17,524 nucleotides of DNA from assembly GCA_964459805.1 (NCBI GenBank), contig CAYWOD010000058.1, positions 1-17,524 of the forward strand, written 5' to 3'. Made by a program: the position numbers and the translations under genes. The notes beneath the pieces were generated by a model. The model did no database searches and was not told the origin of the DNA. It saw only the letters and a list, made by a program, of their open reading frames with translations. Positions 7,181 through 14,624 of this stretch are shown here, piece by piece; positions within the stretch are counted from its first letter, which is position 1; every line of letters starts with the position of its first letter. The stretch comes from DAOVRL01 sp964459805 (GTDB lineage Bacteria; Planctomycetota; Phycisphaerae; Sedimentisphaerales; Anaerobacaceae).

Positions 7181-7197
7181 ATCGAAAACATGAATTA

Positions 7198-7228
7198 CAC
7201 TCTCTGTGTTCTCTGTGACCTCTGTGGC
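7198..7228 (+). repeat. CTCTGTG-type direct repeat over the start of the YkgJ gene
   Basis: Three near-copies of TCTCTGTG / CTCTGTGAC / CTCTGTGGC follow each other here. The pattern, built on CTCTGTG units, is of a kind I know as a dispersed intergenic repeat in many bacterial genomes. It supplies all three possible GTG starts of the following gene. Confidence 0.5.
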
Positions 7229-7679
7229 TAAAAAGAAACGAAATCCATGGTATATTGCCGGGCTGCACTTCGAGTGCCAGGGGTGTGGGGGGTGCTGCTC
7301 CGGGCCTGGTGAGGGGTATATCTGGGTGACTCGGCCGGAGATTGAGCTGATTGCGAAGTTCCTGGAGATTTCCCCGGGCGAATTGAGACGCGACTACCTA
7401 AGGCGCGTGGGCCTGCGGACTACCATTATCGAGCACGAGCTTACCAAGAATTGTATATTCCTGCGGAAGATTGACGGCGGGAAGAAATGCGTGATTTATA
7501 GCGTTCGGCCGAGCCAGTGCAGGAGCTGGCCATTCTGGCCGAGCAACTTGGCCGGCGCCGGCGCCTGGAACAAAACAGCACGAGAAACATGCCCCGGCAT
7601 CAATCGCGGCAGGCTCTATAGCTACGAGGAAATAGAGCAAATCAAGAAGAACAAAAAGTGGTGGCGGAACCCAAAGTGA
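7206..7679 (+). CDS. YkgJ-family cysteine cluster protein (first of two)
   Basis: A 157-aa protein with the YkgJ (Fe-S / zinc cysteine cluster) pattern: FECQGCGGCCSGPGEG (C24, C27, C30, C31) near the N-terminus, followed by NCIFL (C83), KKCVIYSVRPSQCRSWPFWP (C95, C105) and TCPG (C129). The CxxCxxCC plus C-x(n)-C-IY-x-RPxxCRxxPF arrangement is the family signature and probably holds a metal or Fe-S centre; its biochemical role is not established. The start is uncertain: in-frame GTG codons at 7206, 7215 and 7224 all fall in a CTCTGTG repeat and none has a ribosome binding site. Homology begins near residue 15, so a start at 7224 is as likely. It overlaps the next gene and is probably translationally coupled to it. 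Confidence 0.85.
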   Translation: MFSVTSVAKKKRNPWYIAGLHFECQGCGGCCSGPGEGYIWVTRPEIELIAKFLEISPGELRRDYLRRVGLRTTIIEHELTKNCIFLRKIDGGKKCVIYSVRPSQCRSWPFWPSNLAGAGAWNKTARETCPGINRGRLYSYEEIEQIKKNKKWWRNPK

Positions 7680-8098
7680 ACAGTCAGGTACTCCAGAGGG
7701 TCGTTCGGGTCTATGAATGGCTGGATATGCAACTGCACCAAGCCGGTGACCTCGCCGGGACGTGCGATATTTGCGGCAAGTGCTGCGATTTCGACAGCTT
7801 TGACCACCGTTTGTTTGTGACATCACCGGAATTGATATACCTGACTGCAAACTTGCCCTGCGAAAAGCTAAGGCCGATGACGACCGGCCGATGCCCATAC
7901 AATATCGCCGATAAATGCACAGTTTATGAACATCGTTTCGCCGGCTGTAGAATCTTCTGCTGCAAGGGCGATAAGGACTTCCAAAGCCGATTGAGCGAGT
8001 CGGCCCTGAAGGAATTCAAATCCATCTGCACGGAGTTCGGCATCCCCTATCGCTACGCCGACCTGGCAACCGCGTTGAACAGTATTGCAGAGCCTTAA
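7676..8098 (+). CDS. YkgJ-family cysteine cluster protein (second of two)
   Basis: About 140 aa with the same cysteine layout as its neighbour: TCDICGKCCDF (C30, C33, C36, C37 from the GTG at 7676), GRCPYNIADKCTVYEHRFAGCRIFCC (C73, C81, C91, C95, C96). The GTG at 7676 overlaps the TGA of the first YkgJ gene in a GTGA arrangement, which favours it; in-frame GTG codons at 7658 and 7661 are alternatives. The two proteins are diverged (the second has HRFAGCR where the first has RPSQCR), so they may work as a pair rather than be a fresh duplication. The gene ends convergently with ftsQ, the two stop codons overlapping by four bases. Confidence 0.85.
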   Translation: MNSQVLQRVVRVYEWLDMQLHQAGDLAGTCDICGKCCDFDSFDHRLFVTSPELIYLTANLPCEKLRPMTTGRCPYNIADKCTVYEHRFAGCRIFCCKGDKDFQSRLSESALKEFKSICTEFGIPYRYADLATALNSIAEP

Positions 8099-9042
8099 TC
8101 CTTATCGATGGGCAGAGGGATTCTGTCCTGGGGGTCGCGAAGGTTTATGTATTTGACGTCGCCCCGGAGCGAGCCGTATTCTTCGTAATAGGCGTAGAGC
8201 TTGGCCAGTTTCTCGGCGTCGGTGGCTTCGAGGTGCTGATAGCAATTTCCAAGCTCGGCCCCCCAGATGACCTCCGTGTCGTCTGTTGTATATAGAACGA
8301 TATGCGGGAAGCGGCTGTTCTCCCTGCCGTTGTAGTTACTTATGTCGATGCTTGCAATTTCTCTAAGCAGGGGCTTTTCGGGGGTTTTGTCCTTGTCCCA
8401 CTGATCGAGCAGCGCCACCAATTCCACGGCCGCAGCCAGGTCGTCACGCTGCCAGACCTGGCCGAGACTCGGCGTATCAGGCAGCACGGCCAGTCCTTTT
8501 ACCTTTATTATCGGCAGCTCAGGCATCTCGACGAAATCGAGCACCACCAATTCCCGGTCCACGTAAAAACTTTGCAGTCCTAACTTGACCAGAACCAGCG
8601 GCTTTCGCCACCGCCCTTCGACGCGCAGCCGGTCGTGCATCGTCCGGACTTTCACATCGGCAAGCCAGCCGAACAGCGTCTCAATATTCTGCTGTACCCT
8701 TTGGGCGGCGGTTTCGTCGATTTTCAGGCCCTGTCCGTCGGCAGTTGCGGCGGTGTAGAGTTTCTGTTCAAGCTCGTCGTTGACCCAGGCGGGCTCCAAA
8801 GCCAATTCGAGGGGGATTCGCTCCGGCGGGGCGGATGTGGTTTGTTTGATGAATTTGCCCCAATATACGACGCCGAGCCCCATGCAGGCGACGACGCCCG
8901 CCACGACCAGGACCTTTAGAATACGTGTTAGTCCCGGCCCGTGCGGACTCGATTGCTTCTTGCTCTTTGATTTCGAGGAGCCGCGTCTGAATGATATTCT
9001 TTTTGCTTTGCTTTTTGTATTTTTCCTTTTGGCCACCATCAT
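8095..9042 (-). CDS. ftsQ: FtsQ-like cell division protein
   Basis: A single-pass membrane protein of 315 aa. Residues 1-38 are very basic (KRKNTKSKAKRISFRRGSSKSKSKKQ), residues 41-61 form one membrane helix (ILKVLVVAGVVACMGLGVVYW), and the remaining 250 residues would be periplasmic. This topology, and the place directly after murC-murB-ddl, is that of FtsQ/DivIB, which recruits the septal peptidoglycan machinery. The sequence itself is strongly diverged and I do not see a clear POTRA signature, so the call rests mostly on topology and gene order. The ATG at 9042 (or 9039) is chosen over the longer frame to 9102, because the extension adds nothing family-like; the ribosome binding site is weak. 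Confidence 0.7.
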   Translation of the reverse strand: MMVAKRKNTKSKAKRISFRRGSSKSKSKKQSSPHGPGLTRILKVLVVAGVVACMGLGVVYWGKFIKQTTSAPPERIPLELALEPAWVNDELEQKLYTAATADGQGLKIDETAAQRVQQNIETLFGWLADVKVRTMHDRLRVEGRWRKPLVLVKLGLQSFYVDRELVVLDFVEMPELPIIKVKGLAVLPDTPSLGQVWQRDDLAAAVELVALLDQWDKDKTPEKPLLREIASIDISNYNGRENSRFPHIVLYTTDDTEVIWGAELGNCYQHLEATDAEKLAKLYAYYEEYGSLRGDVKYINLRDPQDRIPLPIDKD

Positions 9043-9147
9043 CTCGCATCTTGCGAAGCGTATTGCGGTTTCGGTCCGGCTTCGCGGTTTTCTGCGAAAC
9101 ACGAATTATCCCAATCGCCGCCGCGCGCGTTTGGGGTCCGGGTTTCA

Positions 9148-9164
9148 TCGGGCCTCAGGCCCGA
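9148..9164. repeat. 7-3-7 hairpin across the ddl stop codon
   Basis: TCGGGCC (9148-9154) and GGCCCGA (9158-9164) pair perfectly around the 3-nt loop TCA (9155-9157), which is the TGA stop codon of ddl read on the minus strand. It shares the short-loop, GGCC-rich style of the hairpins inside dgt. No T-run follows in the ddl direction, so it does not look like a terminator for that gene. Confidence 0.7.
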
Positions 9165-10102
9165 CGTTTTAGCAGCGACGAACATGCCGCCTCGACGATC
9201 TTCGTGCACATATCACTCATTGAGAGACCCAGCTTCGCGGCTGCTTTCGGCAAAAGTGAATGGGTTGTAAAGCCGGGTATCGTATTGACCTCAAGCGCGT
9301 AAGGGGTTTTGTCATCTGCGAGGATAAAATCGACCCTTGCAAAGTGGCGACAGCCGATCACGTTGAAACAGTCGAGCGCAGCGGCCTGGATGTTGGCCGT
9401 CAGCGCCGCCTCTGCGATTGTATCGAAAAGGAAGCGGGTCCGCTCATCGACGTATTTTGCGTGATAGTCGTAGAAGCCGGTTTGCGTTCGGATTTCGATA
9501 ATCGGCAGGGGCTCATCGCAGAGGATGCTGACGGTTACTTCCCGTCCGGGTATGAATTCTTCGATCATACAGTCGCCGAACCGGATCGAGGTTTCCCGGG
9601 CCGCAACGACCGCTTCGTTCGGGTCGGAGACAATACTTACGCCTACACTGCTTCCCTGGCGAACAGGTTTTATCACGTATTTTCCCGGAAACTGCTTCAA
9701 CTGCTCCTCGATCTGCCGGGTATCGGGCTGGTAGTTGAAGGGGATTGCAGCGGGCGTGGCCACAGATGCCTTTGCGAAGGCGGTTTTTGCAGTTATTTTG
9801 TCGAAAGCAGCGTCGCTTGCGGCCGGTCCGCTTCCGGCGTAAGTCAGCGATTTATCTTCGAGTATTTGCTGGAGCCGGCCGTCTTCGCCGAATTGGCCGT
9901 GCAGCGCCGGAAAGAAGACGTCGATACTGCTGTCATTTAGGATATCCAGATTGTCCGGGCTGATATCGGCGGTTACCACATCAAAGCCGGCCTTGTCCAG
10001 TGCCTCGGCGACAGAGGTTCCGCTCTGGATGCTGATATCACGTTCGGTGCCGATGCCGCCCATAAGGACGGCCACCTTTGATTTGCCATTTTCTGTTTTC
10101 AA
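9155..10102 (-). CDS. ddl: D-alanine--D-alanine ligase
   Basis: A 315-aa ATP-grasp ligase that joins two D-alanines for the peptidoglycan stem peptide, in the cytoplasm. Motifs: VAVLMGGIGTERDISIQSG (E20), FPALHGQFGEDGRLQ (64-78), YVIKPVRQGSSVGV (phosphate-binding GSSVGV), EEFIPGREVTV, YDYHAKY, FARVDF (metal-ligand Asp) and ALEVNTIPGFTTHSL (E271, N273). All ATP-grasp landmarks are present and length is normal. The TTG at 10102 has no clear ribosome binding site; the GTG at 10075 is an alternative. It lies 98 bases after murB and 112 before ftsQ, in the usual murC-murB-ddl-ftsQ order. Confidence 0.96.
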   Translation of the reverse strand: MKTENGKSKVAVLMGGIGTERDISIQSGTSVAEALDKAGFDVVTADISPDNLDILNDSSIDVFFPALHGQFGEDGRLQQILEDKSLTYAGSGPAASDAAFDKITAKTAFAKASVATPAAIPFNYQPDTRQIEEQLKQFPGKYVIKPVRQGSSVGVSIVSDPNEAVVAARETSIRFGDCMIEEFIPGREVTVSILCDEPLPIIEIRTQTGFYDYHAKYVDERTRFLFDTIAEAALTANIQAAALDCFNVIGCRHFARVDFILADDKTPYALEVNTIPGFTTHSLLPKAAAKLGLSMSDMCTKIVEAACSSLLKRRA

Positions 10103-10200
10103 TTTATGATTTGTTTTTTGTCAGGAATTGCGACTAATTGCTCAGCTCGTGTTCATTCACGTTAATTCGCCTGCGCCGGCGCACCGGGGCGGTTAATCCG

Positions 10201-11088
10201 TTAGCTCCAGATTTCTATTTCGAGCTCAAGCTCGGTGTTGAACTGTTCTTTTACCCTTTGCCTTATTGCATCAATCAGTCTTATGACATCGCGGCTTTTG
10301 CAGCCCTTTTGTGCGATTATGAAGTTTGCATGTTTGTCGCTGACGGCGGCGCCGCCGATTTGCAGTCCTTTTAGTCCGGCCCTGTCGATCAAGGCGCCTG
10401 CGGAGACGCCTCTCGGGTTCTTGAAGATGCAGCCGGCGTTTTTTGTATTCAACGGCTGACTATTCTTTTTGTAAATCCATATTTCCTTCACCGTTCGCAA
10501 AATCTGTTCGGGCTCGCCGGAACTAAGCTTCAACCGGGCACTTAGAATGAACGGCGCGGTGATATTCGTGCGGCGATAGTCGAATACGAGCTCGGGTTTG
10601 CTCGTTTCAAAGACATTTCCCTGGCCGTCCATCAGCATCACGGATTCGACTACCGCACCGAAATCGCCGAAATTTCCGCCGGCATTCATTTTGACCGCTC
10701 CTCCGACCGAGCCCGGTATGCCCGTGAGTGCTTCGAGTCCCGCGAGTCCCTTTTCCACACAGGTCAGAACGATCCTGCTCAGCTCGGCGCCCGCCCAGGC
10801 GGTCAGCTCCGGCGCGTTGGAGTCGAATTCCATCTGTGCGAACTGATCCTGCTCGAGCTTTATGACGGCTGCCCGGAGGCCGTCGTCGCCGATCACCAGA
10901 TTGGAGCCGAGGCCCATCAGGTAAATCGGGATGTGGTTTTCATTGCATCGCCTGACGACTTCCTGGAGCTGTTCGATTGTTCTAGGCCTGATGAAGTAAT
11001 CGGCCGGCCCACCCAGACCGTACCATGTGCTCTTGGCCAAGGGATATTCGGTTTCAACAATTTCTTCTAAGCCACGAAATGTATTCAT
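10201..11088 (-). CDS. murB: UDP-N-acetylmuramate dehydrogenase (UDP-N-acetylenolpyruvoylglucosamine reductase)
   Basis: A 295-aa FAD enzyme that reduces UDP-GlcNAc-enolpyruvate to UDP-MurNAc with NADPH. The FAD-binding part has STWYGLGGPADYFIRP, YLMGLGSNLVIGDDG and GIPGSVGGAVKMNAGGNFG. The substrate part has FDYRRTN (R172), NAGCIFKNP and a C-terminal acidic ELELEIEIW carrying the catalytic Glu. The residue that protonates the flavin-reduced intermediate, serine in E. coli, is a cysteine here (C220), a substitution found in some type II MurB enzymes. Its start overlaps the end of murC by 35 bases, so the two are probably translationally coupled. Confidence 0.97.
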   Translation of the reverse strand: MNTFRGLEEIVETEYPLAKSTWYGLGGPADYFIRPRTIEQLQEVVRRCNENHIPIYLMGLGSNLVIGDDGLRAAVIKLEQDQFAQMEFDSNAPELTAWAGAELSRIVLTCVEKGLAGLEALTGIPGSVGGAVKMNAGGNFGDFGAVVESVMLMDGQGNVFETSKPELVFDYRRTNITAPFILSARLKLSSGEPEQILRTVKEIWIYKKNSQPLNTKNAGCIFKNPRGVSAGALIDRAGLKGLQIGGAAVSDKHANFIIAQKGCKSRDVIRLIDAIRQRVKEQFNTELELEIEIWS

Positions 11089-12541
11089 CTGCCACCTTCC
11101 AGATATCGCCGGCGCCCATAGTAACCACGAGGTCGCCGGGAGCCGCGTTGCTTTTCAGGTATTCACAAATCTCGGCGAAGCTGCTGATGAAGAGGGCCTG
11201 CGTTTGGCTGGCGCGTATTTTCTCGACCAGCATCTGAGCGTTGACTTCTTCTTTAGCCGACTGTGAATCTCGAACGAAATAGATTTCCGGGACAATAGTT
11301 ATATCGGCAAGCTTAAAGCTTTCGGCAAAATCATCAAGCAGAAATCTCGTTCTGCTGTACTGGTGGGGCTGGAAGACACACCAGATTCGCTTTGGCCGGT
11401 ATCTTTGACGTATCGCCTCCAGCGATGCCCTGATCTCCGTCGGATGGTGGGCGTAGTCGTCGAGTACGGTGATTTGACCGGCTGTGGGCCGGCCGAATCG
11501 GCCCTTGAGCATGAGCCTGCGGTCTATGCCGGTGAATGCGGGCAGCAGCTCAAGTACCTGGGCGGGGTCCAGGCCTGCGTTGACGGCCATAGCCACTACC
11601 GCCAGGGCATTGAGGACGTTGTGCCTGCCGGGCAGGGAGATTTGAGCCGGTCCGAGCAGTTGCCCGTTATGATAAACGTCAAAACCGTAAAGTCCGTCGT
11701 TGAGGGCGATATTATCGGCGTAGAAATTGCAGCCTTGGTCAAGGCCGAAAGTCTCGCAACGCCGCTCTGCACCGAGCCGTCCTATTACTTTTGGTACGTT
11801 TGCGTCCCGGCCGTTGGCAATTACGACACCATCTGTTCTCGTACCGAGGGCAAACTGGGCAAAGGCCTCGACTATTTCGTCTTCATCGCGATAGTAATCG
11901 AGGTGGTCCTGCTCGATATTGAGGATGCAGGCGATTTTGGGCTTTAGATTCAAGAAGCTCCTGTCGTATTCGCAGGCCTCGGCAACGAAGTAGCTGGAGT
12001 CTGCGACGCCGAAGGAGCTGCCCAACTGGTTTATTTGGGCTCCGATGATGAAGTTAGGGTCGATGCCGGCCTGTTTGAGGCAATGTATGAGCCAGCCGCT
12101 CGCGGTGCTCTTGCCGTGCGTACCGCTTATGGCTATACCGTCGTAGCGGTCCATAAGCCGGCCCAACATCTCAGCGTACTTATAAACCTTATATCCTCGC
12201 TGCCGCGCCAGCTTCAGTTCGGGATTGTCTTGGGTAATAGCTGCTGAGATAACGACGGCATCGGTCTGCGGAGTGAGGTTTTCGGGGTCGTGGCCGATTT
12301 TGATATCGGCGCCCATCCGGCACAAAGCGGTTACGACTTCGCTGTGCATCTGGTCGGAGCCGGTAACGATTGCCTGGTGCTTTATCAGGAGCTGCGCCAG
12401 GCCGCTCATTCCGATACCGCCTGCGCCGATGAAGTGGAACCTCTTGCCCGCCAGGCTCAGACTGCCCTGCGTGACTACGGGCTCGTGTCCGCCAAGGGCG
12501 CCTAATTTCCCCCGATAAGTCTGCGTATCCTGCTGGTCCAT
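11054..12541 (-). CDS. murC: UDP-N-acetylmuramate--L-alanine ligase
   Basis: A 495-aa Mur ligase that adds L-Ala to UDP-MurNAc using ATP. Residues 1-30 are a poorly conserved extension, then FHFIGAGGIGMSGLAQLL (UDP-binding Rossmann segment), AISGTHGKSTASGW (ATP P-loop, 140-146; GKST where most have GKTT), NIEQDHLDYY, GRHNVLNALA, FTGIDRRLMLKGRF, VLDDYAHHPTEI and VFQPHQYSRTR. Length and motif order are those of a complete MurC. AAAGGA lies four bases before the ATG. It is the first gene of the murC-murB-ddl-ftsQ group; murG and ftsW, often upstream, are replaced by an unrelated PEP-CTERM gene. Confidence 0.97.
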   Translation of the reverse strand: MDQQDTQTYRGKLGALGGHEPVVTQGSLSLAGKRFHFIGAGGIGMSGLAQLLIKHQAIVTGSDQMHSEVVTALCRMGADIKIGHDPENLTPQTDAVVISAAITQDNPELKLARQRGYKVYKYAEMLGRLMDRYDGIAISGTHGKSTASGWLIHCLKQAGIDPNFIIGAQINQLGSSFGVADSSYFVAEACEYDRSFLNLKPKIACILNIEQDHLDYYRDEDEIVEAFAQFALGTRTDGVVIANGRDANVPKVIGRLGAERRCETFGLDQGCNFYADNIALNDGLYGFDVYHNGQLLGPAQISLPGRHNVLNALAVVAMAVNAGLDPAQVLELLPAFTGIDRRLMLKGRFGRPTAGQITVLDDYAHHPTEIRASLEAIRQRYRPKRIWCVFQPHQYSRTRFLLDDFAESFKLADITIVPEIYFVRDSQSAKEEVNAQMLVEKIRASQTQALFISSFAEICEYLKSNAAPGDLVVTMGAGDIWKVADEYISWLRRNC

Positions 12542-12606
12542 AGCATCCTTTCTGTACTGACTGTTTCCCTAATAGATACATCGGCAGTGTAGTACAGAAA
12601 AGACTG

Positions 12607-12657
12607 GAAAAAAAGAAAAAAGGGCGCAAGTCCCGATTAAATCCGGACCGGCAGCCC
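12607..12657 (-). terminator. possible terminator after the PEP-CTERM gene
   Basis: On the minus strand, GGGC (12657-12654) can pair with GCCC (12625-12622) around a partly structured segment, followed by TTTTTTCTTTTTTT (12621-12608). The stem is short, so the call rests mainly on the T-run and its position 28 bases after the stop codon. Confidence 0.35.
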
Positions 12658-12684
12658 TGGAAGACATGCGTTTTGTAAATACTG

Positions 12685-13413
12685 CTACAGCGTTCTTCGC
12701 CGACGGAGGTAGCCGACGAATCCTGCCCCTATGGCGCCGAGGACGAGGGCTCCGGGCACCGGTATTACGGTCGCGCCGGGCACGAGGATAAAGTCGTCGT
12801 AAGCCACGTCGTCACCGTCGTTAGGAGCCTCTACGATGTTAATCGTTGCCACGGGCGTGCCGACAGAGACAATACCGATGAAGGCACGGTACGTGTCGTA
12901 GTTCGCTGGCAGGCCGGCCTGCGCGATTACGCCGCCGCCGGAATCAAGGAACTGGACAAATTCATCGGCGCCTCTGGAGTTGTTATCAACCAAGGTAAGG
13001 CCTGCTGCCTCGAAGCCGGGCTTGAGAGCTACGACCAAATCATCGTCGTCGTTCCAAGTGGACGGATAGTATGTGTCGAAGGGGAAGCGCGCGACCGACA
13101 GGGAGTTGCTCGCATTCCAGGTCAGATCGCCCGGGGCAATATACATAAGATAACCGTTCGGATTCGAGAACGTGACGCCCTGGCCGGCGTAGTAGGCGCC
13201 ATTGAACGGCGTGTGATCACTGAAGGTGTAGGTGGCCGGGCTGGCATCGATGTCTTCAAAGTTAATGACTGTCGGGGTCCCCATACCGCTGATTGCGCTG
13301 CTGAAGGCCGTCGGATTGGTGTACAGTGTGGGGACTGCCAGTGCCTGGCCCTGTGCGAAAATGCAAGCAAGAACAATACAAGCAGTTAGAGATTTCCTGA
13401 TTACCGTGTTCAT
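12685..13413 (-). CDS. PEP-CTERM sorting domain protein
   Basis: A 242-aa secreted protein. Residues 1-26 form a Sec signal peptide (cleavage after QALA). The mature part is rich in Asp, Asn, Ser and Thr with aromatic beta-strand segments (INFEDIDASPATYTF, GVTFSNPNGYL, WNDDDDLVVALKPGFEAAGLTLVD, DDVAYDDFIL) and looks like a beta-sandwich. The last 27 residues carry VIPVPGALVLG, a hydrophobic helix and RRRR, the tripartite PEP-CTERM signal in the variant common in Planctomycetota. This tail is cut by an exosortase and directs the protein to the envelope or matrix; no exosortase gene lies in the window. AGGA precedes the ATG by seven bases. The function of the mature domain is unknown. Confidence 0.9.
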   Translation of the reverse strand: MNTVIRKSLTACIVLACIFAQGQALAVPTLYTNPTAFSSAISGMGTPTVINFEDIDASPATYTFSDHTPFNGAYYAGQGVTFSNPNGYLMYIAPGDLTWNASNSLSVARFPFDTYYPSTWNDDDDLVVALKPGFEAAGLTLVDNNSRGADEFVQFLDSGGGVIAQAGLPANYDTYRAFIGIVSVGTPVATINIVEAPNDGDDVAYDDFILVPGATVIPVPGALVLGAIGAGFVGYLRRRRTL

Positions 13414-13606
13414 GATCTATTCCTTCTCAAAGAGTTACTTCTCCTTTACAGACTGCGTGTTTGCCTGGGTTTCCGGCACGCGGTCGCTACCGTTATTTAC
13501 GCGTTCCGACGGAACGGACGCCCGGCCTACCAGTTTAGACAACCGGTTCCTTGCGGGGAAAACTCGCCAGGAAAGAAAAACAGGTCCTCTTGCCACGCCT
13601 TGCTAA
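13414..13606 (-). promoter_or_regulatory. long, potentially structured 5' leader of the PEP-CTERM gene
   Basis: If transcription begins from the promoter at 13614-13642, the mRNA has a leader of about 190 nt. It holds several possible hairpins: CGTTCC-GAC-GGAACG (13502-13516), CGGT-AGCG-ACCG near 13482-13493, and CCGGUU paired to AACUGG near 13530-13546. It does not match the cyclic-di-GMP, cobalamin, TPP or SAM riboswitch consensus as far as I can tell. No convincing gene lies in it. Confidence 0.35.
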
Positions 13607-13613
13607 CTTACCC

Positions 13614-13642
13614 ATTTTATCACAATCCCCATCAAATGTCAA
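13614..13642 (-). promoter_or_regulatory. sigma70-type promoter of the PEP-CTERM gene
   Basis: On the minus strand, a consensus TTGACA (13637-13642) is followed after exactly 17 bases by TAAAAT (13614-13619). It is the best promoter in the window. It predicts a transcript start near 13607. Confidence 0.75.
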
Positions 13643-13882
13643 CGAAATTATAGGGTTTTTTCGTATTTTCTGTGAATATAGGTAAAATATATACTCGATG
13701 ATTGCTGGCAAAAAGGCGGTTTTGAGTGAAAAAACGAGCCGAGGGTTTCTCACAAGGCGGGGCACAAATTACATAAGTTCCCTGCGACACAGAACTTAGC
13801 GGTATCCCCCGAGAAAACGCAGTTTTTTTCTGCGGAGTTCGGTGAGAAAGCGGAGAGGTCAACGGTCAATCAATAATCAATA
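13643..13882. other. intergenic region between the jelly-roll lipoprotein and the PEP-CTERM promoter
   Basis: This is AT-rich noncoding sequence. Short open frames here show no ribosome binding site and no protein-like composition. It contains the candidate terminator at 13811-13834. Together with the leader and promoter it makes a gene-free stretch of about 470 bases. Confidence 0.6.
13811..13834 (-). terminator. candidate intrinsic terminator after the jelly-roll lipoprotein gene
   Basis: On the minus strand CGCAG (13834-13830) and CTGCG (13822-13818) pair around a run of A, followed by TTTTCTC. The stem is only five base pairs. It lies about 50 bases after the lipoprotein stop codon. Confidence 0.45.
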
Positions 13883-14557
13883 TCAATTAGAGACGCCGTG
13901 GAGGCGGATGTTGTCGAATCTGCCGGTGTCATCGAATGAACCGACGCCGATTTTGCCTGACTTGAAGCGGTCGTCCACGGCCGTCATTATGGGCTGCGGG
14001 CTGTCGTCGAAGAAGACCTCGATGCTACCGGTCTCGACGTCGCGGACCAGGCGGACGCTGTGCCAGTTATCATCCCACTTTGTCCCTTCGGTTCGGGTCT
14101 TTGCTATCGAGACGCGTGGCTCGCCGTTGACGATGAATATCGAGTTTGCGTGGGCGTCGGACTTGTTGGCGATGTGTACATAGTAGAAGTGGGAAGGGTC
14201 CTGGTGCCCGAAGAACAGGCAGAGGTCGCGGTGGCCATAGTCGGGGGTGGTCGATTGCATTTTCAGCTCGAGCACAAAGCTGCCCGGGACGACGTCCTTG
14301 ATGAGGTTGATATTGACCGGGGAGCGAACCGGTGGCTTGTAACTGCTTTGCTTGAATAGCGCCAGCAGCTTGCCGTCGTTTGCGTCCTCGATTCGCCAGG
14401 CCTTGACGTCGGTGGGCTGCCAGCAGTCGAGGCTGCCATCCTCGAAATCGGCGCTGAAGACCAACGGGGTTTTGCCGGACAGGGTGCCGCATCCTGTCCC
14501 AATCGTGAGCAGCGTCAGTAAGAGAGAAGCTAAGCTCAAGTGTATTAGTGTTCTCAT
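13883..14557 (-). CDS. lipoprotein with a DUF1080/LamG-like jelly-roll domain
   Basis: A 224-aa lipoprotein. The ATG at 14557 is chosen because GGAG lies eight bases upstream and the N-terminus becomes a lipoprotein signal (MRTLIHLSLASLLLTLLTIGTGC, C23); the frame is open to 14716 but would overlap the end of ispD. The mature part is one beta-sandwich: VFSADFEDGSLDCWQP, DVVPGSFVLELKMQSTT, HRDLCLFFGHQDPSHFYYVHIAN, WHSVRLVRDVETGSIEVFFDD and KSGKIGVGSFDDTGRFDNIRLHG. This order is that of the DUF1080 / concanavalin-like domains that bind or act on carbohydrates and are abundant in Planctomycetota. No catalytic residues can be assigned, so a binding role is as likely as an enzymatic one. Confidence 0.85.
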   Translation of the reverse strand: MRTLIHLSLASLLLTLLTIGTGCGTLSGKTPLVFSADFEDGSLDCWQPTDVKAWRIEDANDGKLLALFKQSSYKPPVRSPVNINLIKDVVPGSFVLELKMQSTTPDYGHRDLCLFFGHQDPSHFYYVHIANKSDAHANSIFIVNGEPRVSIAKTRTEGTKWDDNWHSVRLVRDVETGSIEVFFDDSPQPIMTAVDDRFKSGKIGVGSFDDTGRFDNIRLHGVSN

Positions 14558-14624
14558 TGTGGGTACTCCTTTCCGTTTTGGGGCTTTGCCTTTTTGTGCG
14601 CAAGAAGTTCGATATTGCCCAAGG

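Noticed and set aside
7553..7566. GGCGCCGGCGCC palindrome in the first YkgJ gene, similar to one at 1524-1536 in the HIT gene
   Set aside because: Both are explained by Ala-Gly-Ala-Gly codons in GC-rich coding sequence and lack the bipartite layout of the dgt elements.
13632..13862. Minus-strand 76-codon frames between the lipoprotein and PEP-CTERM genes
   Set aside because: No ribosome binding site, biased composition, and overlap with the promoter and terminator signals there.
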